64,000 nt of DNA from JACMLD01 sp044227095 (GTDB taxonomy: Bacteria > Bacteroidota > Bacteroidia > Chitinophagales > Chitinophagaceae), in contig JBGAFV010000001.1 in NCBI GenBank assembly GCA_044227095.1, positions 1,364,001 to 1,428,000 on the forward strand. The letters are read 5' to 3'. Below, piece by piece: positions 1-7,770 of the stretch. Every line of letters begins with the position of its first letter. The stretch's first letter is position 1. A program made the position numbers and the translations under genes. A model generated the notes under the pieces. It was not told the DNA's origin, did no database searches, and saw only the letters and a list, made by a program, of their open reading frames with translations.

Positions 1-1
1 G

Positions 2-43
2 GGCCTTACGAAACTTGGTTTTGAATACACAGCCGGAAAATGA
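2..43 (+). CDS. Possible C-terminal tail of a truncated upstream gene
   Basis: Frame 2 is open from the window edge to a TGA at 41-43 and would encode 13 residues ending in a Tyr-Thr-Ala-Gly-Lys tail. The other two frames give no better candidate. The stretch is too short to assign a family. The position, same strand and about 80 bp upstream of an oxidoreductase gene, fits the end of a preceding operon member. This could equally be non-coding. Confidence 0.3.
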   Translation, partial: GLTKLGFEYTAGK

Positions 44-124
44 TTGCAAAACTTTAGCGTAACAATTTCTGTCTTGTAAATAGGATTTAGCGAATACTGA
101 ATATCGTAACCACAAACTTGCTAT

Positions 125-1291
125 ATGAAAAAAGAAATTTCACGCAATGAATTTCTTAAACGCACTGCAATGGCAGGTGCGGCAGTTTTACTGTCGTCAC
201 TTGAAAGCCTTGCAGCAGATCCTCAAAAGAAATTGAAAGTTGCCATTATTGGTTGTGGCAGTGTAAGCAACCGGTATATTCCTCACCTGCAAACTTCTTC
301 TCTCATAGAAATTGTTGCACTCTGCGATATAAAATATGAACGTGCTCTTGAACAAAATAAAAAGTACAATGTAAACGCTACTACCTATGCGCACATAGAT
401 AAACTGCTTGCAGGTGTTCCATTCGATTTAATGATTACCACAACAGATATGCAAATGCATGGAGAGCTTAATAAAAATGCATTGCTTGCCGGTAAACATG
501 TATGGAGCGAGAAACCAATGGCCAACACCTATGCAGAAGGAAAAGCGTTGCTGGATTTAGCAAAATCAAAAGGCATAAAAATTTTTGGCGCACCTGCAGT
601 AGTAAACAGTCCGCAGTTTGCATTTATGAGCAAATGCTTGCAGGAAGGAAAACTGGGCCGTGTTGCCAGTGCACATGGACAGTATGGACATACCGGCCCT
701 ACCTGGAGTGCTTTCTTTTATGAAAAAGGTGGCGGAAGCATGCCCGATCTTGGTGTGTACAATATGGCTACGATGACGGGCCTGCTTGGTCCTGCTAAAA
801 GTGTTATGGCCATGACAAGTATTGTAAACCCGGAAAGAACTGTAGATGACAAAGGAAAAATTAAAGTAGTGGCAGAAGATAACGCACATATTTTACTGGA
901 ACATGAAAAAGGTGTAATTTCTCATGTAATGTGTGGGTTTAATTTTTTTGATCCGCATGGCCACGAAGCAAAAGGACAAACCCTGCACTCAATACAGATT
1001 TATGGCGATTTTGGTAATATGCGGCTGATTGGTTACGATTGGGAACCTTTGGGTGTATGGCTGGATACTTCCTGGACAGAGCCTGCAAAACTTTGCCAGG
1101 AAAATGCAGAAGGATATGAATGGCAGGAAGGCGCAACAAAAATTGGCGAAGCACTTGTAAAAAATATAGAACCCCGAATTGCAGCAGAACATGCATTGCA
1201 TGTGTTGGAAATTATTGAGGCAGCAAGAACATCATCGGCTACAGGTAAAAAAATAATGCTGCAATCAACTTTTAGATGGCCAATGGTATAA
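125..1291 (+). CDS. Gfo/Idh/MocA family oxidoreductase, exported
   Basis: This 388-residue protein has a Tat-like leader (N-terminal Arg/Lys residues, then an Ala/Leu-rich stretch to about residue 31). An NAD(P)-binding Rossmann fold follows, with the IIGCGSVSNRY glycine motif near residues 41-51. The EKPMANT motif near residue 129 is the EKP signature of the family, and the C-terminal alpha/beta domain is complete. Such enzymes oxidise or reduce hydroxyls on sugars, inositols and related compounds. The substrate cannot be read from sequence. It heads a same-strand run with a PhyH dioxygenase, DoxX and a GMC oxidoreductase, so it probably works in a sugar or polyol oxidation route. The ATG chosen is the first in frame and gives an intact leader. 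Confidence 0.9.
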   Translation: MKKEISRNEFLKRTAMAGAAVLLSSLESLAADPQKKLKVAIIGCGSVSNRYIPHLQTSSLIEIVALCDIKYERALEQNKKYNVNATTYAHIDKLLAGVPFDLMITTTDMQMHGELNKNALLAGKHVWSEKPMANTYAEGKALLDLAKSKGIKIFGAPAVVNSPQFAFMSKCLQEGKLGRVASAHGQYGHTGPTWSAFFYEKGGGSMPDLGVYNMATMTGLLGPAKSVMAMTSIVNPERTVDDKGKIKVVAEDNAHILLEHEKGVISHVMCGFNFFDPHGHEAKGQTLHSIQIYGDFGNMRLIGYDWEPLGVWLDTSWTEPAKLCQENAEGYEWQEGATKIGEALVKNIEPRIAAEHALHVLEIIEAARTSSATGKKIMLQSTFRWPMV

Positions 1292-1352
1292 AAGAGATAT
1301 TTTTTGTTATAACGATTGATAAATATCCTGTTCATTTTAAAAACGAATTACC

Positions 1353-2180
1353 ATGACAAATTTTAGTCTTACTACTGCACAAGCAAACGATTACAACAGG
1401 GATGGTTATGTTATTATCAGGAATTTTTTGCAGAAAGAAGAAGTTGATAAGCTTTACCGCATTGCAATAGAAGATGATACCATGCGCAAGCATTCTTTTG
1501 ATTTAAATGATCAAACCGGAAAAAAAACAAAACTGGCATTGTGGTATACGCCGGGCAATGATGCATACGGACTGCTTACCAAAAGTAAAAGAATGATTGA
1601 TGCTGTTGATAAACTGATGGATGGCGATAGTGCTGTTTGTCATTTTCATAGCAAGCTGATGCAGAAAGAACCTAAAGTTGGTGGCGCATGGGAATGGCAC
1701 CAGGATTATGGTTACTGGTACAAGAATGAATTCTTGTTGCCCGATCAAATGATGTCTGTAATGATAGCCATTACTGAAGCCAATAAACAAAACGGTTGCC
1801 TGCAGGTAATAAAAGGCACCCATAAAATGGGAAGGGTAGAACATGGTTTTGCAGGAGAGCAGGTAGGTGCATCGCAGCATTACGTAGACCTGGCATTAAA
1901 AACAATGGAACTGGTGTATGTAGAACTGATGCCCGGCGACGCATTGTTTTTTCATAGTAATTTATTGCACAGGTCAGAAGCCAATCTTTCTGATAATTCA
2001 AGATGGTCATTAATATCCTGCTATAGCCGTAGCGCTAACAAACCTTATAATGAACCTTCTGCTTCCAGCACCATTCCTTTGCAAGCTGTGCCAGATGAAG
2101 CGCTGATGGAATGGGAAACAACAGGGCTCGGTGCAGGATCAAATTTCCTGGAAAAAGAAAAAGATGAAGCATTGAAATAA
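1353..2180 (+). CDS. Phytanoyl-CoA dioxygenase (PhyH) family protein
   Basis: This 275-residue protein is of the Fe(II)/2-oxoglutarate-dependent PhyH family. It begins with the usual preamble in which a DGYVIIRNFL segment opens the fold. The metal-binding pattern is visible as HxD (WEWHQDYGYW, near residue 117) and a distal His in FFHSNLLHRSEAN (near residues 203-210). The distal RWSLISCY segment supplies the 2-oxoglutarate-binding Arg. No signal peptide is seen, so it should be cytoplasmic. It lies 61 bp after the Gfo/Idh gene on the same strand. In Bacteroidota, PhyH proteins near Gfo/Idh genes usually have unknown substrates, so only hydroxylation of a small molecule can be inferred. Confidence 0.88.
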   Translation: MTNFSLTTAQANDYNRDGYVIIRNFLQKEEVDKLYRIAIEDDTMRKHSFDLNDQTGKKTKLALWYTPGNDAYGLLTKSKRMIDAVDKLMDGDSAVCHFHSKLMQKEPKVGGAWEWHQDYGYWYKNEFLLPDQMMSVMIAITEANKQNGCLQVIKGTHKMGRVEHGFAGEQVGASQHYVDLALKTMELVYVELMPGDALFFHSNLLHRSEANLSDNSRWSLISCYSRSANKPYNEPSASSTIPLQAVPDEALMEWETTGLGAGSNFLEKEKDEALK

Positions 2181-2187
2181 CTTCTTA

Positions 2188-2234
2188 GCCGCAGATTGGA
2201 GTAACAATTTGTTTATAATCTGCGAATCTGCGGC
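2188..2234. repeat. Hairpin-forming copy of the GCCGCAGATT repeat
   Basis: GCCGCAGATT at 2188-2197 is matched by its exact reverse complement AATCTGCGGC at 2225-2234, between the PhyH and doxX genes. The same words recur at 4490, 4958, 5061 and 37634, which marks it as an interspersed REP-like element. It is followed by no T-run, so it is not an obvious intrinsic terminator. Confidence 0.75.
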
Positions 2235-2249
2235 AACAAATCAATTACT

Positions 2250-2684
2250 ATGAATAAATTTTTTTCTCCCGCACCTTTAATGCAACAGGAAGGGCTTGCC
2301 CTTATAAGAATCTTTGTTGGCATTTTTATGGTCTATCATGGTTTTGAAATTTTTGATAGAGAAATCATGATGGGCTACAGCACATGGGCGCAATTTAAAG
2401 AAATGCCATCACCGGGTTTAATTGTTTATACCGGCAAAGCGGCAGAGCTTATTGCAGGCATACTGTTTATCGTTGGCTGGTTTACAAGGCTTGCTTCTCT
2501 TGTACTTATTCTTACCATGCTTTACATCACTTTTTTTGTTGGTCATGGAAAATTCTGGTACGATGATCAGCATCCTTTTTTATTTGTATTGCTCGGTTTT
2601 GTTTTCATTTTTACCGGCCCGGGTAAATGGAGTATAGATGCATGGATGATGAACAACAAAAAAACAGTTGCCTATGAGCGATAG
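2250..2684 (+). CDS. DoxX family membrane protein
   Basis: This is a 144-residue hydrophobic protein with four predicted membrane helices. The DoxX pattern is visible: GLALIRIFVGIFMVYHGFEIF in the first helix region, a KAAELIAGILFIVGWFTRLAS helix, then two more helices ending in FTGPGKWSIDAW. The family is linked to electron-transfer modules and oxidoreductases, but its biochemical role is generally undefined. The stop codon overlaps the start of the GMC oxidoreductase gene by 11 bp, which implies translational coupling and suggests the two products work together at the inner membrane. Confidence 0.88.
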   Translation: MNKFFSPAPLMQQEGLALIRIFVGIFMVYHGFEIFDREIMMGYSTWAQFKEMPSPGLIVYTGKAAELIAGILFIVGWFTRLASLVLILTMLYITFFVGHGKFWYDDQHPFLFVLLGFVFIFTGPGKWSIDAWMMNNKKTVAYER

Positions 2685-4401
2685 CCTGCACGTGAATGCA
2701 CACACGAAAGGAAAAGATGCCAACGCTTATGATGCCATAGTTATTGGTAGCGGCATAAGCGGAGGATGGGCCGCAAAAGAATTGTGCGGGCATGGAATGA
2801 AAACATTAGTACTGGAACGAGGACGAAAGGTTGAGCACGTCAAAGATTATCCAACTGCTAATTTATCACGATGGGAACTTCCTCATCGCGGACAAATAAC
2901 TGCTGAAACACAAAAAACAAATCCACTTATTAGCAAGGCTGCGGGCTATGGAGAAGATACACAGCATTTTTTTGTAAAAGATGCAGATCATCCTTATGTA
3001 CAGGAAAAACCATTTGATTGGATACGCGGTTACCAGGTGGGTGGCAAATCGTTAACCTGGGGAAGGGCATGCGCAAGATGGAGTGAATTTGATTTTACTG
3101 CGCCACAACGATACGGTTATGGTATGTCTTTTCCTGTTGGCTATAACGAAATGAAAGACTGGTATAGCTATGTTGAAAAATTTATTGGCGTTTGCGGAAG
3201 CATGGATGGAATAGCATCTATGCCAGATGGCGAGTTTTTACCCGCATATGAATTAAACTGTGTGGAGCAGCATATGCAACAGGTAATAAAGGAAAAGTTT
3301 GGGAGGCATTATGTGTCTGGAAGATGGGCGCATATTACAGAACCAAAACAAATTCATATTGACCAGGGACGCACACAATGTCTCAATAGAAATCTTTGCA
3401 TGCGGGGATGCCCGCTGGGCGGCTATTTCAGTTCGGTTAGCAGTACATTGCCTTGGGCGGAAAAAACAGGTAACCTTACCATAAGGCCGCATTCAGTTGT
3501 TCATTCTATTATTTATGATGAGCAAAAACAAAAAGCAATTGGCGTAAGGGTGATTGATGCTAACACAAAGCAAGCCACAGAATTTTTTGCCAATATCATC
3601 TTCGTAAACGCATCAGCACTAAACAGCAATTTAATTTTACTCAATTCAACTTCAAATCGTTTTCCAAATGGATTGGGTAATGATAGCGGTGTTTTGGGTA
3701 AATACATTTGTTTTCATAATTATCGCGGCAGCATGTATGGCGAGATAGATGGCTTCACAGATAAATATTATAAAGTAGCAAAACCGGCAGAATGCATTAT
3801 TGCCAATTTTAGAAATGTAGAAAAACGGGATACTGATTTTTATGGTGGTTATGTGGTGTATTCTGGAGCTTCCAGAAGAACGATTGATGAAGCGGGTGTT
3901 CATCCTTTAATTGGTACAGCTTTTAAAGATGCTATTGCAGAGCCGGGTGGATGGGGCGTGTATATGTATATGCAGGGAGAAACCATTGCAAAAGAAACAA
4001 ACCATGTAAGGCTTAGCAAAGACAAAAAAGATCAGTGGGGCATTCCATTGCTGGTAACAGCTGTTGGTTATGATGATAACGACGATAAAATGGTAAAAGA
4101 TTTTTTGGAACAGGGCAAAGCGATGATGGAAGCTGCCGATGTAAAAAACATCAGCACAAATGATAGCAGGCAGGCGCCGGGTTTAGATATTCATGAAATG
4201 GGCGGTGTACGCATGGGCAGCGATCCTAAAACATCTATGCTAAATGCACACAACCAATTGCATCATTGCAAAAATGTTTTTGTAACAGACGGTGCGTGTA
4301 TGACGAGTACCGGTAGCCAAAGCCCGTCTATTTTGTACATGGCATTTACTGCAAGAGCGGTAAAACACGCCGTAGAAGAATTGAAGAAGGGAAATATCTA
4401 A
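2674..4401 (+). CDS. GMC family oxidoreductase (FAD)
   Basis: The protein is about 575 residues from the ATG at 2674. A TTG two codons upstream is less likely. The ADP-binding fold VIGSGISGGWAAKEL lies near residues 24-38, and the GGKSLTWGRACARW segment is the second GMC signature. The C-terminal catalytic region has the conserved His in DIHEMGGVRMG. The following motif reads GSQSPSILYMA, where the usual NP pair has its Asn replaced by Ser. The closest kin are large-subunit-like dehydrogenases of the gluconate 2-dehydrogenase/glucoside 3-dehydrogenase type, which oxidise sugar hydroxyls. No small subunit (gluconate 2-dehydrogenase subunit 3) is in this window. It is coupled to doxX by overlap. 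Confidence 0.9.
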   Translation: MSDSLHVNAHTKGKDANAYDAIVIGSGISGGWAAKELCGHGMKTLVLERGRKVEHVKDYPTANLSRWELPHRGQITAETQKTNPLISKAAGYGEDTQHFFVKDADHPYVQEKPFDWIRGYQVGGKSLTWGRACARWSEFDFTAPQRYGYGMSFPVGYNEMKDWYSYVEKFIGVCGSMDGIASMPDGEFLPAYELNCVEQHMQQVIKEKFGRHYVSGRWAHITEPKQIHIDQGRTQCLNRNLCMRGCPLGGYFSSVSSTLPWAEKTGNLTIRPHSVVHSIIYDEQKQKAIGVRVIDANTKQATEFFANIIFVNASALNSNLILLNSTSNRFPNGLGNDSGVLGKYICFHNYRGSMYGEIDGFTDKYYKVAKPAECIIANFRNVEKRDTDFYGGYVVYSGASRRTIDEAGVHPLIGTAFKDAIAEPGGWGVYMYMQGETIAKETNHVRLSKDKKDQWGIPLLVTAVGYDDNDDKMVKDFLEQGKAMMEAADVKNISTNDSRQAPGLDIHEMGGVRMGSDPKTSMLNAHNQLHHCKNVFVTDGACMTSTGSQSPSILYMAFTARAVKHAVEELKKGNI

Positions 4402-4489
4402 GATAGGTTTTGAAGGTTTTGCAGATTAATCTGTTGTATAAATATCATAAGAAAATATATGAGAAGAGTTGATGTCTACAGAATATTTA

Positions 4490-4506
4490 GCCGCAGATTC
4501 GCAGAT
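4490..4506 (+). repeat. Left GCCGCAGATT repeat flanking the GxxExxY gene
   Basis: GCCGCAGATTCGCAGAT lies 12 bp before the start codon at 4519. Inverted words (AATCTGCGGC at 4958-4967 and again within 5061-5078) lie just past the gene. The element is therefore bracketed by opposite-facing copies. Confidence 0.75.
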
Positions 4507-4518
4507 AAATAATGCTGT

Positions 4519-4914
4519 ATGAAAGTATTCGATAAAAAGGATTATCCCCTACAGACCGAAACATATAAAATAATAGGAGTAGCGATGGAAATTCACAGGC
4601 ATTTAGGTAAAGGTTTTTCCGAAATCGTATATAAAGATGCATTTGAGTATGAGTTTAAACAACGGGATATCTTTTATAAACGGGAAAAGGAGTATTCGGT
4701 TAATTATAAGGGAGTGGCTTTGCCACATAAATTTTGTGCAGATTTTGTTGTCTTCGACAAGATTATTTTAGAGGTAAAAGCAAAACAAGGAATTGTAAAC
4801 GAACATTACGCACAAGTAATGAATTACCTGGCAATTTCAAAACTGGAGATCGGACTGCTAATCAATTTTCATGAAAAATCTTTAGAATACAAACGAATAG
4901 TGTTGACCAAATAA
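4519..4914 (+). CDS. GxxExxY protein (PD-(D/E)XK nuclease fold)
   Basis: This is a 131-residue protein. The family motif is visible as GFSEIVY near residues 34-40. The downstream core has the nuclease-like triad: Asp in CADFVVFD and Glu plus Lys in ILEVKAKQG (near residues 94-100). All three candidate catalytic residues are present, so the fold should be intact. There is no signal peptide. GxxExxY proteins occur as multi-copy families in environmental Bacteroidota and have no settled function. Here the gene sits alone between GMC and GH43 genes, bracketed by inverted GCCGCAGATT repeats. That context looks more like a repeat-associated cassette than a pathway gene. Confidence 0.88.
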   Translation: MKVFDKKDYPLQTETYKIIGVAMEIHRHLGKGFSEIVYKDAFEYEFKQRDIFYKREKEYSVNYKGVALPHKFCADFVVFDKIILEVKAKQGIVNEHYAQVMNYLAISKLEIGLLINFHEKSLEYKRIVLTK

Positions 4915-4957
4915 AATAATCTATTAGACATAGGGTTTTGGTTTTTAAATAAAACCA

Positions 4958-4967
4958 AATCTGCGGC
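4958..4967 (-). repeat. Right inverted GCCGCAGATT repeat
   Basis: AATCTGCGGC is the exact reverse complement of the 10-bp core at 4490-4499 and lies 43 bp past the GxxExxY stop codon. Left and right copies face each other around the gene. Confidence 0.7.
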
Positions 4968-5035
4968 GATTTTGAAATCTTCTTTACTGGAATAATTGCA
5001 TTGACTAAAAAACACAACTTAGAAAATCTTATAAA

Positions 5036-6808
5036 ATGAAAATATCCGTGGCTAAACAAAAATCTGCGAATCTGCGGCTATTATTACTGGTATTTTCTTT
5101 TTACATTATTTCTACAGCCTCTGCCCAGCAAAAAACATATTGCAACCCCATCAATGTAGATTATGGCTATACGCCATTTCCAAGTTTTACAGAGTGGGGC
5201 AAGCATCGTGCAACTGCAGATCCGGTAATAGTAAACTATAAAGGCGATTATTATCTTTTTTCTACCAATCAATGGGGCTATTGGTATAGCAGAGATATGC
5301 TTAACTGGACTTTCAATTCCCGAAAATTTTTGCGTCCATGGAATAAAGTGCTGGATGAGCTTTGTGCACCAGCAGTAGGCATTATTGGAGATACCATGTT
5401 GGTATTTGGATCTACTTATACCAGCAAGTTTACATTATGGATGAGTACCAATCCCAAAGGAAATGAATGGAAGCCTTTGGTAGACTCTTTTGAAATAGGA
5501 GGATGGGATCCGGCATTTTTTACTGATGATGACGGAAGGTTGTACATGTACAATGGCAGCAGCAATAATTATCCGTTGTATGGTGTAGAGCTGGATAGAA
5601 AAACATTTAAACCAATTGGTACACGTACACCAATGTATTTGCTGGAACAATGGCGTTATGGATGGCAACGCTTTGGTGAGTATATGGACAATACTTTTTT
5701 AGATCCTTTTATAGAAGGTGCGTGGATGACTAAACACAATGGCAAATATTATTTTCAATATGGTGCACCGGGTACAGAGTTTAGTGGCTATGCAGATGGT
5801 GTGGTAGTAGGCAGTAAACCTTTGTTTGAAGGAACACAGGTAACACCGCAATCAGATCCGTTGAGTTATAAACCGGGCGGTTTCTCACGTGGTGCAGGAC
5901 ATGGCGCTACATTCACAGATAACGCTAATAACTACTGGCATATTTCTACCAGTATCATTTGTGTAAAAAATACCTGGGAAAGAAGAATGGGCATCTGGCC
6001 CGCAGGATTTGATAAAGATGATGTGATGTGGTGCAATACTGCTTTTGGAGATTATCCTTTGTATTTGCCCTCGGCAAATAAACCCATGGACAGTGGGCCT
6101 GGTTGGATGTTATTAAACTACAAAAAGCCGGTACTGGTTTCATCTACACTTGGAGCCTTCAATGCAAACAACGCAGTAGATGAAAGCATTAAAACCTATT
6201 GGAGCGCAACAAGTGCAAATAAAGGAGAATGGATACAAACAGATTTGGGAAATGTATCTACAGTAAACGCAGTGCAAATAAATTATGCAGATCAGGATGT
6301 TGAATTCCTGGGCAAGCAAACTAATATTTATCATCAATACAAATTGTATTATTCTGTTGACGGAAAAAAATGGTCAATACTGGCAGATAAAAGCAATAAT
6401 AAGAAAGATGTGCCTCACGATTATGTTGAACTTGAACAACCTGTTCAGGCAAGGTTTATCAAACTGGAAAATATTCATATGCCCACCGGAAAATTTGCCA
6501 TTAGCGGCTTGCGTATTTTTGGCAATGGCAATGGTGAAAAACCCGGCGCTGTAAAAAACCTTATAGTATTAAGAACAGAAAAAGATAAACGCAGTGCTTA
6601 TATAAAATGGCAATCTGTAGACAATGCATTTGCCTACAACCTCTATTATGGCACTGCACCAGGTAAATTGTATAACTGCATTATGGTGCACGATTTCAAT
6701 GAATATTGGTTTAAAGCGATGGATAGCCAGAAAGCCTATTATTTTACCATTGAAGCCATTAATGAAAACGGGGTGTCAGCAAAATATCCAATAATGAAAG
6801 TGGAATAG
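5036..6808 (+). CDS. Secreted GH43-family glycoside hydrolase with discoidin and Fn3-like domains
   Basis: This is a 590-residue protein with a signal peptide ending near Ala30 (STASAQ). The five-bladed GH43 domain carries all three catalytic acids: Asp62 in ATADPVIV (base), Asp158 in GGWDPAFF (pKa modulator) and Glu227 in FIEGAWM (acid). A discoidin (F5/8 type C) carbohydrate-binding domain follows at about residues 365-500 (SVDGKKWS, HDYVELEQPVQARFIKLENI). A fibronectin-III-like domain covers about 510-590. The likely role is extracytoplasmic cleavage of arabinan-, xylan- or galactan-like chains; the exact specificity is not readable. Codons about 9-15 of the signal peptide are a copy of the genomic repeat AATCTGCGAATCTGCGGC. 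If translation started elsewhere the leader would be lost, so this ATG is kept. Confidence 0.88.
   Translation: MKISVAKQKSANLRLLLLVFSFYIISTASAQQKTYCNPINVDYGYTPFPSFTEWGKHRATADPVIVNYKGDYYLFSTNQWGYWYSRDMLNWTFNSRKFLRPWNKVLDELCAPAVGIIGDTMLVFGSTYTSKFTLWMSTNPKGNEWKPLVDSFEIGGWDPAFFTDDDGRLYMYNGSSNNYPLYGVELDRKTFKPIGTRTPMYLLEQWRYGWQRFGEYMDNTFLDPFIEGAWMTKHNGKYYFQYGAPGTEFSGYADGVVVGSKPLFEGTQVTPQSDPLSYKPGGFSRGAGHGATFTDNANNYWHISTSIICVKNTWERRMGIWPAGFDKDDVMWCNTAFGDYPLYLPSANKPMDSGPGWMLLNYKKPVLVSSTLGAFNANNAVDESIKTYWSATSANKGEWIQTDLGNVSTVNAVQINYADQDVEFLGKQTNIYHQYKLYYSVDGKKWSILADKSNNKKDVPHDYVELEQPVQARFIKLENIHMPTGKFAISGLRIFGNGNGEKPGAVKNLIVLRTEKDKRSAYIKWQSVDNAFAYNLYYGTAPGKLYNCIMVHDFNEYWFKAMDSQKAYYFTIEAINENGVSAKYPIMKVE
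5061..5078 (-). repeat. Repeat word embedded in a coding sequence
   Basis: AATCTGCGAATCTGCGGC is identical to the non-coding repeat at 2217-2234 but here lies inside the signal-peptide codons of the GH43 gene. The upstream words CCGTGGCTAAA also match repeat text at 37744. Confidence 0.75.
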
Positions 6809-7077
6809 AGGCAATGTGAAAGTGTGAAAATATGAGCAATGTCTGATGGCTGATGTGAAGATGGCTGGCGTGTTTATATGAAACAGCATTTATCAGACAT
6901 CAGAAAACTATGTGCTCCTATGTCTCTATACTACTATGTGGTGAAAAGTATTAGCAACCACAAATTAAAATCCAATTAGCATTGTCCCGTCTTTAACGCA
7001 TCATAAAGCTGCCAGTCCTTATCTTTAGTGAAGATTCTAAACAATCCATCGCACATTACTAATCATATCTAACAAAC
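6809..7077. other. Gene-free spacer with degenerate repeat words
   Basis: This spacer holds no plausible ORF. It contains GTCTGATGGCTGATG facing ATCAGACATCAG (a loose inverted repeat at about 6840-6907) and a degenerate stretch of the GTGTCTCTGTGGT family at about 6910-6945. Just before the SGNH gene is TATCTTTA at 7020-7027, one mismatch from the TAnnTTTG -7 box. Confidence 0.5.
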
Positions 7078-7746
7078 ATGAAACAATTGCTTCAACACCT
7101 AGCTGCATTTATAATTTTTGCTATTGCCTTTACAGGTCTTCATGCACAACAGCCTGCTTTCTATAATGACATACAAAATTTTAAAAAGAAAGATGCAGAA
7201 CAAATGCCGGCAGCGCATTCCATTTTGTTTGTAGGCAGTTCTTCATTTACTAAATGGACAGATGTGCAAGATTATTTTCCCGGTTATCCAATTATCAACC
7301 GTGGTTTCGGCGGTTCGTCGCTGCCAGATGTAATACGTTATGCAGGCGATGTTATTTTTCCTTATCAACCCAAGCAAGTAGTAATATACTGCGGCGAGAA
7401 CGATTTGGCAGCTTCAGATACAGTAAGTGCAGCCACCGTTATACAGCGGGTAAAAACATTGGTAGGTATGATAAGACAAAAGCTAGGCAATGTGCCTATA
7501 GTATTCATTTCATTAAAACCCAGTCCAAGCCGCAGCCGCCTGTTTCCTAAAATGATAGAAGTAAATACACAGGTTAAAGCATTCCTCTCCAAAGATAAAA
7601 AAGCTGTTTTTGCAGATGTCTATTCTAAAATGCTTGACAATGATGGCCAGCCGATGAAAGACATTTTCCTTGGTGATAATCTCCATATGAATGCAAAGGG
7701 ATATGCTATTTGGCAAAAAGTATTGGCGCCTTTGCTCATAAAATAA
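7078..7746 (+). CDS. Secreted SGNH/GDSL-type esterase
   Basis: This is a 222-residue protein with a signal peptide ending near LHAQ (residue 24). SGNH blocks are visible: block I as ILFVGSSSFTKW with the nucleophile Ser, block II Gly in NRGFGGSSLPD, block III Asn in YCGENDLAA, and block V as GDNLHMNAKGY with the catalytic Asp and His. Members deacetylate or de-esterify polysaccharides, peptidoglycan or small acyl esters. Location two genes after a GH43 enzyme suggests removal of acyl decorations from the same glycan, but that is an inference. A 25-bp gap separates its stop from the first unit of the mosaic repeat field. Confidence 0.9.
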   Translation: MKQLLQHLAAFIIFAIAFTGLHAQQPAFYNDIQNFKKKDAEQMPAAHSILFVGSSSFTKWTDVQDYFPGYPIINRGFGGSSLPDVIRYAGDVIFPYQPKQVVIYCGENDLAASDTVSAATVIQRVKTLVGMIRQKLGNVPIVFISLKPSPSRSRLFPKMIEVNTQVKAFLSKDKKAVFADVYSKMLDNDGQPMKDIFLGDNLHMNAKGYAIWQKVLAPLLIK

Positions 7747-7770
7747 TTTTTTAAGAGAGCAGATAAGAAA

